NCBI RefSeq assembly: GCF_019175285.1
Contig: NC_056528.1
Coordinates: forward strand, 21,949,431 to 22,013,430
Direction: 5' to 3'
Source of the DNA: Sceloporus undulatus
Lineage: Eukaryota; Chordata; Lepidosauria; Squamata; Phrynosomatidae
DNA length: 64,000 nucleotides
This document shows positions 46,001-58,000 of this stretch, one piece after another (the stretch's first letter is position 1; each line of letters starts with the position of its first letter). The translations under genes were made by a program, and so were the position numbers. Under the pieces are notes generated by a model. That model was not told the DNA's origin. It did not search any database and saw nothing but the letters and a program-made list of their open reading frames with translations.

Positions 46001-49000
46001 GGTCAAGCCAGAATTCGAACCTGGTCTCTAGAATCCTGGTCCAGTGCTCAAACCAGTATGCAATATTGGTTCTCTCAGGGATGAGTTACAACGATTTATT
46101 TTTCACATCTTGTTCTCCCTCATTACCTCTTGTGGTGGGAAAATCTGCCCATTTTTTTTACAGGATCCCGTCTTGCCATTTCACTCCACAGCCCTTCAGT
46201 GAGAAGCCTGGGTGTAAAACTCATACTATCCCATCAGCTGATGAGACCCACATGTGAGTCTGTTCTCCAGGCTCTTCTTCCCTATAATGTCCTAAGGCAG
46301 AGAGCAGGCTGCTGGTAACATGACTGAAAAGATCCAAACCCTACTTCATCCTCATTTGCCTTCCTCTGCCTACTATCTTGAAAGTTTCCAAACAGTAACA
46401 GTAAGAATAATAGCTTTTTGGTTGGCAGCCATAATGTGGCTTTTGGAATGCCTCCCTTGCTATTCCCTCCTCCAAACCACAATCCCTGTCCCTTCATCCT
46501 GCCTGCTGACATCAGATATAATGCAAAAGCATTGATACTGCCATAGGATAAAAGAGATCTCATACATACACACAAGCATGCACACCCCCACAGAGAGAAG
46601 CAGGCTGCTCGAATCTACATTACCTTTTGGCATTCCACTGCAGGGGCACCTGCCCACCGCTCTCCCTGAGGGCAGCCTACTTGGGTCCCTCTTTTGGGCT
46701 TTGGGATACAAATGGATGTTACATAGAAAAAGAGTTGAGAAGAAGGGATAATCTTTGGCAACAGGACTACGGGCTCTGGGTGGGAGAATATTTCTACAAG
46801 GCCACACAGATGAAGGGTGGAGGCCCGTCAATGCTGCCCTCTCTGCCCCAGATGAGGAGGGACAGCATGGGATGGAGGTGGAAAGCACCACAGCCACCTC
46901 ACTGCATTACTCTCCTTACAGATCCCCAGGAGGCTCTGGAGCTTGTCTGGTCCAAAATGTTAAATCCCCCATTAAGACTTCTGGCTCATAATATTCACCC
47001 AGCTCAACAAATCCATTCTGATCACCCAAGTTGACAGCATTCAGCATGATCTGTAAGCAACCTTGCAAAAGAGCAGTCATGGGATGATGGAAGGTCAGAG
47101 TGCCACTAAAATGTGAGGAGCATATCCTGGATCAGAGCCCAAGCAAGGTGAGGGTGGGCAGAGAGGCAGAGCATAATAAACAAAGGGAAATGGAACAGCC
47201 AGATTGTGGGGTGGAGGAGATTAATTCCTCCATCCCAACTGCCTCCCTTCATCTCAACTGCCCCTGCCCTGGCCATGGAGGGAGATAAGAAGCACGCACA
47301 GCTCCATCCTGGCTAGGCTCAGAAGCAGATAAAAGGCCCTCCCTTCCATCCCAACTGCCCACTGTCCTGGCCTCGAAAGGAGAGAAGAAGAGGCAGTACA
47401 TCCTGGACGTAATCCCCTCCACTGGACTGGCTGTCAAGCAAATCCTGTACTAGAGATTTTGGGTGGCTTCATGGGTAGAATGCTGGCCCTGGGCTCAGAG
47501 AGACCTGGATTTAAACTGCAGATAGAGAAAGCCCACAGAAGTCAATCCCTCTCAGGCAGCCAAACTATTTCTGTGAGCTCTTTGAGGGGTTACAAAGTGA
47601 GAATTCCTCTCCATCTGGGCCACTGGGAACTTCAAGAAATATGATCAAGGACAATCAGGACAAGGGTGTTGCTAATTTTCCAATAACACAATACTTGGGA
47701 AGGAAAAGAGGCAGCAGAAAGACTGTATTTTATCCAGAACCTTGCTAGAATTAAGCCAACTCACACGTAACCAGGGCAGAAATGCTGGTTTTATCTCTGT
47801 CTCCATTTGCCTCCTTGTCCCCTATAGCTGTTACTGTGTCATATTTTTATGATAGGTTCCCAGTGACAGGGAGTTAGGACTTGTTTTCGTTTATTGTGCG
47901 AAGTTCTAAATATGCTGGTGGTGTCAAATGCATATATGCATCATACGTACATGCCAGTTTAGCAAACCTCCCAGGAGCCCTCAAGATGCCAATTAAAGGC
48001 CAATGGGAAAAACCATACAATCAGCATCACTGCTAAGAGTAATGGGAAACAAATGAAAAAAATACTTAACAGGGAAAATGATCAGGGTACAGTGTGTGCG
48101 TGTGTGCATGCGTGTGTGTGTTTAAGAATACACTGTGCCACTGGATGCTGCAATCTCAGAAGCCAGAGGATGGTGGAGTTCAGTAAGTTTCTCAACTGTT
48201 TGGGCTGGGAACTTTATTGGTCTACCCCACCCTGGGACAAGCAAAGGCAAATACAGTCTGTCCTTTCTTTACGCGGGGATCCATTCCGAACTCCCCCACA
48301 TAAAGCAAATTCCACCTATGCTCGAGCCCCATTTAAATGATATATGGTGGTGTGGCGGCACACTCCCCATTATTTTTATAGGACGTGCCACCCCTTCTCC
48401 CAGCGCCGCTTTCAGCATATGCTGAAAGCCGTGTAAAGCGTGCCTGTAAATTATGCAAGATAAAGATGGTGGCAGAAATTGGGAGAAGAAAGCCAATCTT
48501 AAGCAACCCATTGAATAGAAATGCTGGACTGGTTGGGTATGTACTTTTTAAAATATTGTTTTCAAGACACAGAACCTGATTCAGAGCTTTCAAAAAGTTA
48601 CTTTTCCATACTACAATTCCCCTTTCTCTCAGGGCTGTGTCTAGGCTAACGGATTTGGGGAAACTGTAGTCTTAAATACCCTAAAGGCACCAGATCCTGT
48701 CTGATCTCAGAAGCTAAGAAGGGCCAGCCCCAATTAGTCCAGGTGCTGTTAGCTATATTTTAGAGGAAGTCAATGGCAAACCACCTCTGAGTATTCCTTG
48801 CCGAAGAAAACCCTATGAAATTCATGGTGTCACTATAGGTCGACTGGTGACTTGAAGGCAGAGAGAGAGAGAGAATCCATGTTCTACCCTGGGATAAGTT
48901 GCTCTCATGATTTTGGACTGTTTTGTCTTAAGGAACCCTCCTCCCCCTGCAGCCTCACATGCCTGGAACTAGAAAAGGAATCTTAACTATGCTGTCATGC

Positions 49001-52000
49001 TGGGACCAGAGCCAATTATGAAGCAAACATTTAAAAATGCCACTTGTTTGCTTTCCTGAAAATTCATCCTCTCCTTAAGAGCCTGTCCACTTTGGCAAGC
49101 ACTGAGACAGAGGCCAAGAAAACCTCTTGGACAAACACTGCAGATCCTCAGCCTCAACCCCCCCCCCCCCCCAAGAGCTCCTGATGGGTCATTTCTCAGG
49201 GAGAAGGAAAAGGGACAATCCATTCCAAGAAACTGCTGCAAGCTTAGTAACTGCAGCTGAGGATTTAAACTTGGAAGCTGATCGGTGCCTACAATTCCCC
49301 CTTCTGACTCACTCCTACAGGGTCAGATGGGTTTAGCTGGCAACTGATGTTGCTTGCAAACCTCTACCTGTTGTTTGTCAAGTGAGTGCTGCCTCCTCAG
49401 AAGAAGGCCAGAACAGGAGGATCATGGAATCATAGAGTTGGAAGAGACCACAAGGGCCATCCAGTCCAGCCCCCTGCCATGCAGGAAATTTCAATCAAAG
49501 CATTCCCGACAGGAGGCAGCCCAGCAATGGAGGCTTTGGAAAGAAAGGATAAAAATGACAGAGGAAAGAAAAACACCCTGTAAAATCTATGTTCCGGTCA
49601 GAAGGAAAAGATTGGCTGGAGAGAAAGACCTCCCTACAGCAGAAGGCACCATTAATACAGAAGGAGGAACCATCACAGACAGCAAGAGAAATCACACAAA
49701 CAGAAAAACAGATTTTCAAGGGGAACTGTTTGTTTCCTTCTCTCAGCTCAGGTAATGCAGCTGACAGGTTCAACCCAGACAAGGGCTCAAATCCAAATTG
49801 GGCTAAGGACCCAAAGGGTGACCACTCTCACCCACAAGCAGGACCCTTTCTCATACTGCTTTTTCTTTCTCCCTCCTCACCCCTTTGTTTTTTAGCACTG
49901 CACCTTTTAAGACCTTGCTTCAACTGGTACATAAGCTGTCCTGAGGGTCCTTCTGGCTCAAGGTTGTTTCTAAAAATTAAACACCCCCAAAGGCTGTGCC
50001 TTCTCAGCCCATTTCTGCAAGCAGTTTGCCTTCTTCCACCTAAGGAGCATGAACTGTTCCCTCTCACAAGCGCTTGCAGATTCAACTCTGGAACTGTTTC
50101 TTCACTAGGAAACCATCAAGAGAAGGGTCATGTCCACTTTGAGAGTCCTTTGCCCCCTACAGAAAATTCTAAAATTCTTTTCTTCTCAACACACTGAACA
50201 AAATCTCACCACAAATTGAGAGGAAACACTGGCACATCACTTTCTCTGAAGATGCCAGCCACAGATGCTGGCGAAACGTCACAAAGAAACTCTTCTGGAA
50301 CATGGCCGCATAGCCCGAAAAACCCACAAAAAAATACTGACACATCATGTTGTATCTGATCACTGAGGCTAGGATTATACTTGCACAACATTGGAAGTAT
50401 AAGGAAATGCCAGTACTACATGATCGGCTATCGAAGCTATCCAAAACAATCTAAATGTATAAGCTCACCTGTTGGTTAAACCAGAAAGATACAAATGAAG
50501 TAAAGGAAGAATGAGTCCCAACTATAGAATTTTGTAAATAAAAGTGGAAATAAAGTGTAGGTAGGATTGAAAATTTTATGAGAGATGATAGAAAGAGGTT
50601 ACAATAAAAAGGCATAATGTTTGGATTAGGCTCTGGCAATACGTTATAGAAAATCAAATGCTATTGTATTAAAAACTGATCAGTGGAATGAATGGAACAT
50701 ATGATGCACTGCAGTACTAGAGGCATCTGGGAAGTCAATTCAAGGGAGAATACATTTTGGGATTATATATATTACAGATAATCATTATATAGTAAAGAAC
50801 AAAAGATTATGTATGTTTTATGAAACTATGAAATAATAAAAAAGTAAATGTGAAAATTCTTTTTAAAGTTCGGTTTGCAATTCCTTTCCTGTTTATGCAA
50901 ACCAATGAGTCCCAGTCTTTGGGAAAGCCAGGAATACAAAATGATAGTTTACTTGCTCAATATGTGTATTAAGAAGAGTCATGTTTGCAGCAGCTGAATT
51001 CTATTGTTGCCATTTATTTTTAATTATAAAAATTAATTTCTAGTCCCAAAAGAGGAAGAATGTATGAAATCTTTTAATTCAGCTTGCTAGTGTCACTTTG
51101 TACTTGACAAAAATATTTAAAAAATCACAGAACACCAAAATCATAGAAAGAAACAAAATGGCACAAAAGTATGCAAATAGGAGATTGTGCCTCAGTCTTG
51201 TAGCTTCTCCTTAACTATATAGCTGAGTTTCAAGCAGACAGACATGGCTCAGTGGCAAGACACATGGCCTTCATCATGGCTGGGGTTCAGTCCCAGGCTT
51301 GTCGGTATGCTGTCATTCTTCACAAACGTGGAAACCAAGTTACCCTACAATGGTAAGATTTGCAAAAGCATAGAATCATAGTGTTGGAAGAGACCCCAAG
51401 GGCCATTCAGTCCAACCTCATTCTGCCATGCAGGAAGAGACAGTCAGAACATCCCTGACAGCTGGCCATCCAACCTCTGTTTATAAACCTCCAAAGAAGG
51501 AGACTCTACCACGCTTTGAGGGAATGTGTTCCCTTGGAGATCAATCTCATTGTATTTACAAAAGGCTTAGCTGGTGTGTGTTATTTATCTTCTGCCTATC
51601 AATTTAAAAGACCTCAGAGCCTCCAGGGAAGATATTTATCCAGGAGGATGTATTGTTTTTAAGGGAACCTGATAATCAGCATTGATTGCTGGGTGCAAAG
51701 GAGGGCAAGCTTTCCTAGCAAGGAGGGCTGATATTCCACCATAAAATTCTCATGACTGTTTAACCTTTTAATAGGGTTAACTCTCTTCCTGTGGCTGTTT
51801 TAAGTGGCCATGCAGGGATTACTGAGTGGAAGAACAAAAAAGACAGGAGTCACAGATAGGATTTTTGCTGGAGACCATGTAAGAGATGTTGCATCCCTAC
51901 CCTCCAAAAAAGGAGGTGGGGGTTGATGAGAAAACCCTCCTCTAAATTTAATTCCCCACCCTCACCCCCGAGAATATATATTGGGAAAGAAAGAACTGTA

Positions 52001-55000
52001 TTCATAAGGACACAGGGAGAGCCCTGATGAATCACAGCAAAGCCTACTAAGTCCAGCCTCCCTTTTCCACAAAGTGCGAACCAGATACCTTCTGGGAAAA
52101 CCACAAGAAAGACAGGAGGGCCACAGCCATCCCTCCCTCTGGTTGCTGTTAACTTGCTTTCCAAAGTATGCAGCCTCTGATCCTGAGCAAAACTGCAGCG
52201 GGACTATTAGCCACTGGTAGCCTCACCCTTTGTAGGCATATGTACTCAAATCGTCCTTTAAAGCCATTTAAGCTGGCAACCAACACCATACCTTTTGGTA
52301 GCCATTTCCCTAAGCACCCTACCCTGCAAAGCATACTTCTTCTTCTCATCCATACTATTCAGCTTCACAGAAGGACCTCCTCTTCATGGGCCACTTTCTC
52401 CAAACCAGGCATCATTTTAAACATGACTCCCTGCCCTCACTTGCCCTTTTTCTCAACAAAATAGCATCAGATTCCAACTGCCATTGCTCTGTCCTGCCTT
52501 ATTTAGATTGTAAGCCTAAGGGCAGGAATAGGCAAAGTTACTCTTTGAAAATCGTTCTGGGAGCCCTTTTGGCTGAAGGGGGTGAGGTAGAAATACTCTG
52601 AACAAATAAATAAGCAAGGAAGGAAGCAGCTCAATGTTACGACCTTTCTCCACAGGAATGTTGCTCTGGTCTCTGGATCATTTTGATTGCTTCACACTCC
52701 CTTCTTTGTTGCATGTTTTAACACAGAATCTTAAAATGGAGTTTTCACAGCCAGCGCATCTCAAGTTGCCTTCATACCAAATCACTCAAAGATAGCCTTA
52801 GCTTCTTTTGGAGATAGTGGACTGCAATGCTGACCAGCCCCTACCTGACATCCTCCAGGCGACCAATCCAAGACCCACTAAAGTTTCCAGAGACTGGAAA
52901 TTGAAAGGCGGAAGCAGGCCTCACTGTGGCAACAACAATGGCACTAGGGTGGATGATTCAGACTGAAAGCCCAGAGTGGGCGCAATAGTACAGCCTTTTC
53001 CCCACCACAAGAGAAGACATTGCTACATCGGAACACTGCTTGCCTGGGGAGTCTCTTCCTCAGAGCACTAGCAGTTGCAATGTAGGGACAGTTCCAGGTT
53101 TCAGAGGGCCCTTGCATGAGTCTCTCCTTTCTGCTACCTGCCTTCTTATTTTCTTCTGGACATGAGGAATGAACCTATCAGAGGAGCAAGAGGAATAAGG
53201 GGAGGAAAGAAGTAGCTGTGGTCTCCGAGCAGGCAACAAAAAACCCTGACAACAATGCCTCCCTTGAGATTGCAGCAGCAGTAGCAGCAGTGCAAGAGTG
53301 TTTCGGAAGGGCCCTGGAACATCTGCAGTGCAGCTGGAGCTGACTAGCTGTTCTCACATAACAAGCACCTCCTGTGGGTAAGGCAAGCAAAAAGGAGGCT
53401 CCATGTGGAAGACCCCCAATCCAGTTCAGAGATTCAGACTCATTTTCCTTGAACCTGGAATCAGTTATCAACAAGTTTTCTATACATCCTTCTACCTGAC
53501 TTGGTCCCCCTGGCTTTCCATTGACTTATAGAATCATAGAATTGGAAGAGATCACAGGGGCCATCCAGTTCCAACCCTGTCATGCTCCTGCATGTTCCTA
53601 CACACAATCAAAGCGCCCCTGACAGATGGTCATCCAGCTTCTGTTTAAAAACCTCCAAAGGAGGAGACTCCACCACCCTCCAACTGCGTGTGTACCACTG
53701 TCAAACAGTTCTTACTGTCAGGAAGTTATTCCTAATGCAGAGGTAGAATCTCTTTTCCTGTAGTTTGAATCCATTGCTCCAGGTGCTAGTATCTGGAGCA
53801 GCAGAAAACAAGCTTGCTCCATCCTTCAAATGTTTTAACAGGCTATCATATCACCTCTTAACCTTCTCTTCGCCAGGCTAAACATCCCCAGCTCCCTAAG
53901 CCGTTCTTCATAGGGCATGGTTTCCAGACCCTTCACCATTTTAGTCGCCCTTCTTTGGACACGCTCCAATTTCTCAACATCCTTTTTGAATTGTGGTGCC
54001 CAGAACTGGACACAGAATTCCAGGTGAGGCCTGATTTAAGCGGAATAGAGTGGCACTATTAGTTCCCTTGATCTAGATACTATACTTCTATTGATGCATC
54101 CTAGAATCACATTGGTTTTTTAGCTGCTGTATCACACTGTTCTAATGTTCATTTTGTGATCTCCTAGGACTCTTAGATCCCTTCTCAGTTCCCTGAACTT
54201 GCAGCTGGTAATGGCCAACACTAGCTGCACCTTTTCTCTAGACAGAGTAATTTATGATACAGCGAAGTGCTGGAAAAGAAGACAGCAACAATAGCTACAG
54301 TCCCTAAAGAGGAGGCAGCCTCTGCTGATGGGCCTGCCACCCTTCCCAAAGGAACTGACGGACCCTTCAGTTTCCATTCTAAAAAAAGGGGCAAAGCTCA
54401 CACAATGAGGGAGTGATATGGAAAGATGCATAGTGCATCCAGTATTCAAAAAACCTTCACCAGTTCCTGACTATGGATCTCCCAGTCAACACCTGCAAAG
54501 GCACTTGAAAACTGACAAACAAAGGCCCTTACTTTTTATTTTATAGAATGGTTAACATATTAGACCCGGTCAGGAACTAGCTTTATTAGGGAATGGGTAT
54601 TCCTTGGGCCAACCTTTCGCAGACTGGTGCTGTGCAGATATGAGGACTGCAACTCCTTCTGCCATCTGTAACAAATGTGGCCTATGGTTAGGGAGGGTGG
54701 GAGCTGCTTTATGAAACATCTCGATGGTATCCAGAAGGCTGTCCCTTAGGACAGGGACAGGAATTAGCTTTTCGAGTCCCTTCCAGTCCCAGGAGGAAAG
54801 TCCTATCAAGAATGGATCCCTACACCACTCCTTCAATAAAAAAATGATTAAATTGATTCCAATTATAAAGAGCACCATAAAGATAAAAAGTGTTTTAAAC
54901 ATAGTAGAAAAAAGTAGCAGTCTGAGAATCAAGGTCTAAACCCATTCAGACGATAGAAGGTTGGAGTCAAATCAGCGTGCAAGAATAAAAGGTCTGCGCT

Positions 55001-58000
55001 TCTCTTTTAAAACCACCATGCAGACCGTACATGTCACTGCATCAACATGCCAGTTTGTTCATCACACTCTCTGTACCTCCTTCCCTCCCACTCACCCTGG
55101 TGCAAGTTTGTATAAATGTCTGTCTACTGAGTGGTGTGCCTGAGGAAGTGGGCTGGAGCTCCCAAAAGCTTATGCTGAAGTGACCTGGGTAGGCTGTATA
55201 GGTGCCACCGAAGCCCTTTTTCTACAGGAACAGACTAATACAGTTCTTGCTCTGAAAACTTCCACAAACCAAGGACTTCTGTTGATTTTCATTTGTTGTA
55301 AGTATAATGACTTCCTCCAAAGAGTCTTTGGAATTGTAGCTTGACCACTTCTGTTCAAAATCTACTCTGCTTCCACCTTGCCTCCCCCATTCCCTTCTGG
55401 GAAGGACAGCTTCCAGGCTTGTTCAGTCTGGAGGTTGCATGACTCTAGGGTACAAAGGGAAGTGCTCTGAAGAGCAATTTAGCTTCTATACGTGGCTCTT
55501 CTTTTTGGAGTTCTCATAGAGCCCCACATATACAATGGCAGTGGGTGGCAAACCTCTGATCTTCCAGAAGTTTTTACAACACCCATCATCTCCTTATGAT
55601 TATGCTAGCTGGGGCTTCTTGGAGCTGAAGCCCCAAAACATCTGCAGGCTCCTGAGCTCTGACACATTGTGGCAAATTAAAATGGCAGTTAAACCCATAT
55701 CCCTGGAACTGATTAAGGTGCTAAGTAAAGATTAACAGATGAGCCAGGCATCCTTGCCTGGTAATTGGCACCACAGCATCTCCCAAAGGATGCTGGGCCC
55801 TGTAAAGCAGTGGGACTTAAGTACACCTGATTGTAACATGCATTTCAAAACTACCAAATGAGATACACAGTGCCTTGCAGAAAGATGCAGGCTTCCTCAA
55901 AAAACACCTTCCATCCACCCTACTCATCCCACAATGAAACAGACAAGAGTAGGCAAGGAAGAAAAAGTCCACTCACCGAGTGCACAGGGAAGGAACTGTG
56001 CTGGTGGAGGAATGAATTAGAGATGGACATACTGAGGCCCTGAGCGGTGCAGATGTCCTCAGGGGCGAAGGGCACTTTAGGTGGCTGGACACAGTAGGAG
56101 ACAGAGGAGAAGGAGGAGGCAGCAAAAGAGACCTGCTGGAGGGAAAAAAGAGAAAGAAGGGGAGAAAGAGAGAGGAAGAGAAAGAGAAAAGAAAGGCAAC
56201 ACATGCCAGCAAACTTTCAGACTACAGGCTGGTGGAGACAGGATCCTTCCTCTTATTTTTCCTCTTTCCCTTTCCAAGCTTAGAAGCAAAGGTGGGCAAA
56301 AAGAGAAAACTGGATCTATTGTTAGCCACTGGATGGCTGCACTGCTCTGGCAAGTTCTGATTTACAGTCATTTAACAATGTCATCAGCAAAATGATCCCC
56401 TCCTCTGAATTATAATACTGAAATGAAGAAAGCTTTGAGGTAACCAGGAGTTATTTTTTGTGTACAGGGACTATGAATTCTAGCTCCCAAAACAAACATT
56501 TATGGTCCCAGAATGATTTAATTGTATTTGGGTGTTATTTTCACCAACCTTTGGTTGGTGGATCTACTAAGGGTTCTAGCAAGAAAACAAAATAGATCCC
56601 CAAGCCTAAAATCTACCTAAACTTGACTGAGGAGAGAGAGATCAAATGATCAAAAACAAACAAATGTTTGCAACAGCATTGTTGTTAAGTGTTTGTTCCT
56701 TGCTGAAGCTGTACTAAATACACAGGCGAGTAATTAAATCAGGTTGCCTGTTTAAAGCCTAGAGGATGAGCCAGTGTTTGGTTTGCCAGCATGTTTATCT
56801 GCCATGCAATGAGCAAAAAGCCTGAAGTAACTCTAAGCAGAAAATACGCTCCCTGAAAATGTGAAAGGAAACAGAAGGTAGCCCATAAGAACTGAAAAAC
56901 CCTGAAAGTTGAATATGCACCATAGACAACGAAATACTTTTGGACCTGACCTAGTGAGCAAGCTTCATAAGAAGAATCCTATTACAAAGTGACAGAATGA
57001 AGACTGCCAGTTGCTTTGCCATTCCTGCTTAAGAGTTAGATCTGAAAATCTCATTGCTTCAACTTCACTACAGCAATGTGACTGTTCTAAACTTGTAGTA
57101 AATCTCTGATGTGTTTCACGTTTGGGAGTGGTTTGTGCTCTTTAAATGCTCTATATTTTCACTATGATGTCTACATAGATCTCATACAGTTATGTCCCAA
57201 AATTATCTAAATAAATAAAAAATATAGTCATAAAAAATGACAACTGGAGGTAAAATCAAGGACCATGCACTTTGACTTTGTAAAATGGATAAAAGAATCT
57301 GAATACATAAGGCCTGGAAAACAGTCTGATTTATGGGGTGGGGGCACTCACCAGCTGCCTCTGTTTTGGTGGGAGGGCAGGAGGTGGGGCCAGATCCTGG
57401 CCAGAGTCAGCGCTGCTGAAGGAGTCGTTGAAACCATACACCTCCATCAGGTGTTTGTTCTTCTGCTGGTAGATGTGTTCATTCTGTGGTGTCTGGTAGA
57501 ACACAGATGGCTGTGGCTCGGAGTAATCTTCAACAAACTGCATATAGGCCATCACTGGAACACAAAAAGTGCACTGAGGTCACCTCTTGGGAGGCAGTTC
57601 ATATTCCTCCCCATGCCCTCTCCATGCAGATGCCAGAACCAGTATTGGTGGATCTAGGTAGGCACAGAACTAAAAACAAACTCTGCCTGGTCATTTCAAT
57701 CAGCTTGACTTCCATTATGATGGCTGCACTTTGTTTATTCTGCATGAACTGTAAGAGGGGAGAAGTGCACTTTGTAGTTGTGACTGAATGTTGAACACAT
57801 TGATAGAGACCCTTATAGACTTAATTTAACATCACACACAGCCACCTGTTCCTGCTCCAAGGAGAACAAGGTAGCACACAACCTCTTCGATCCTCATCAC
57901 AAACGTAAGAGATAGGTTAGGCTGAGAAAGAATGGGAAAGGAGAAACACATTCATTTAACATGCTAACAGTGAGATTTTACTGCAGCCCAAGATACTTTG

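Noticed and set aside
46460-46897. 145-codon minus-strand open frame inside the long RAPGEF1 intron
   Set aside because: Right strand for an exon, but no similarity to RAPGEF1, and the flanking exons already join in phase.
49589-50197. 202-codon plus-strand open frame in a RAPGEF1 intron
   Set aside because: No domain, low complexity, begins inside intronic sequence just after a CR1 piece; chance.
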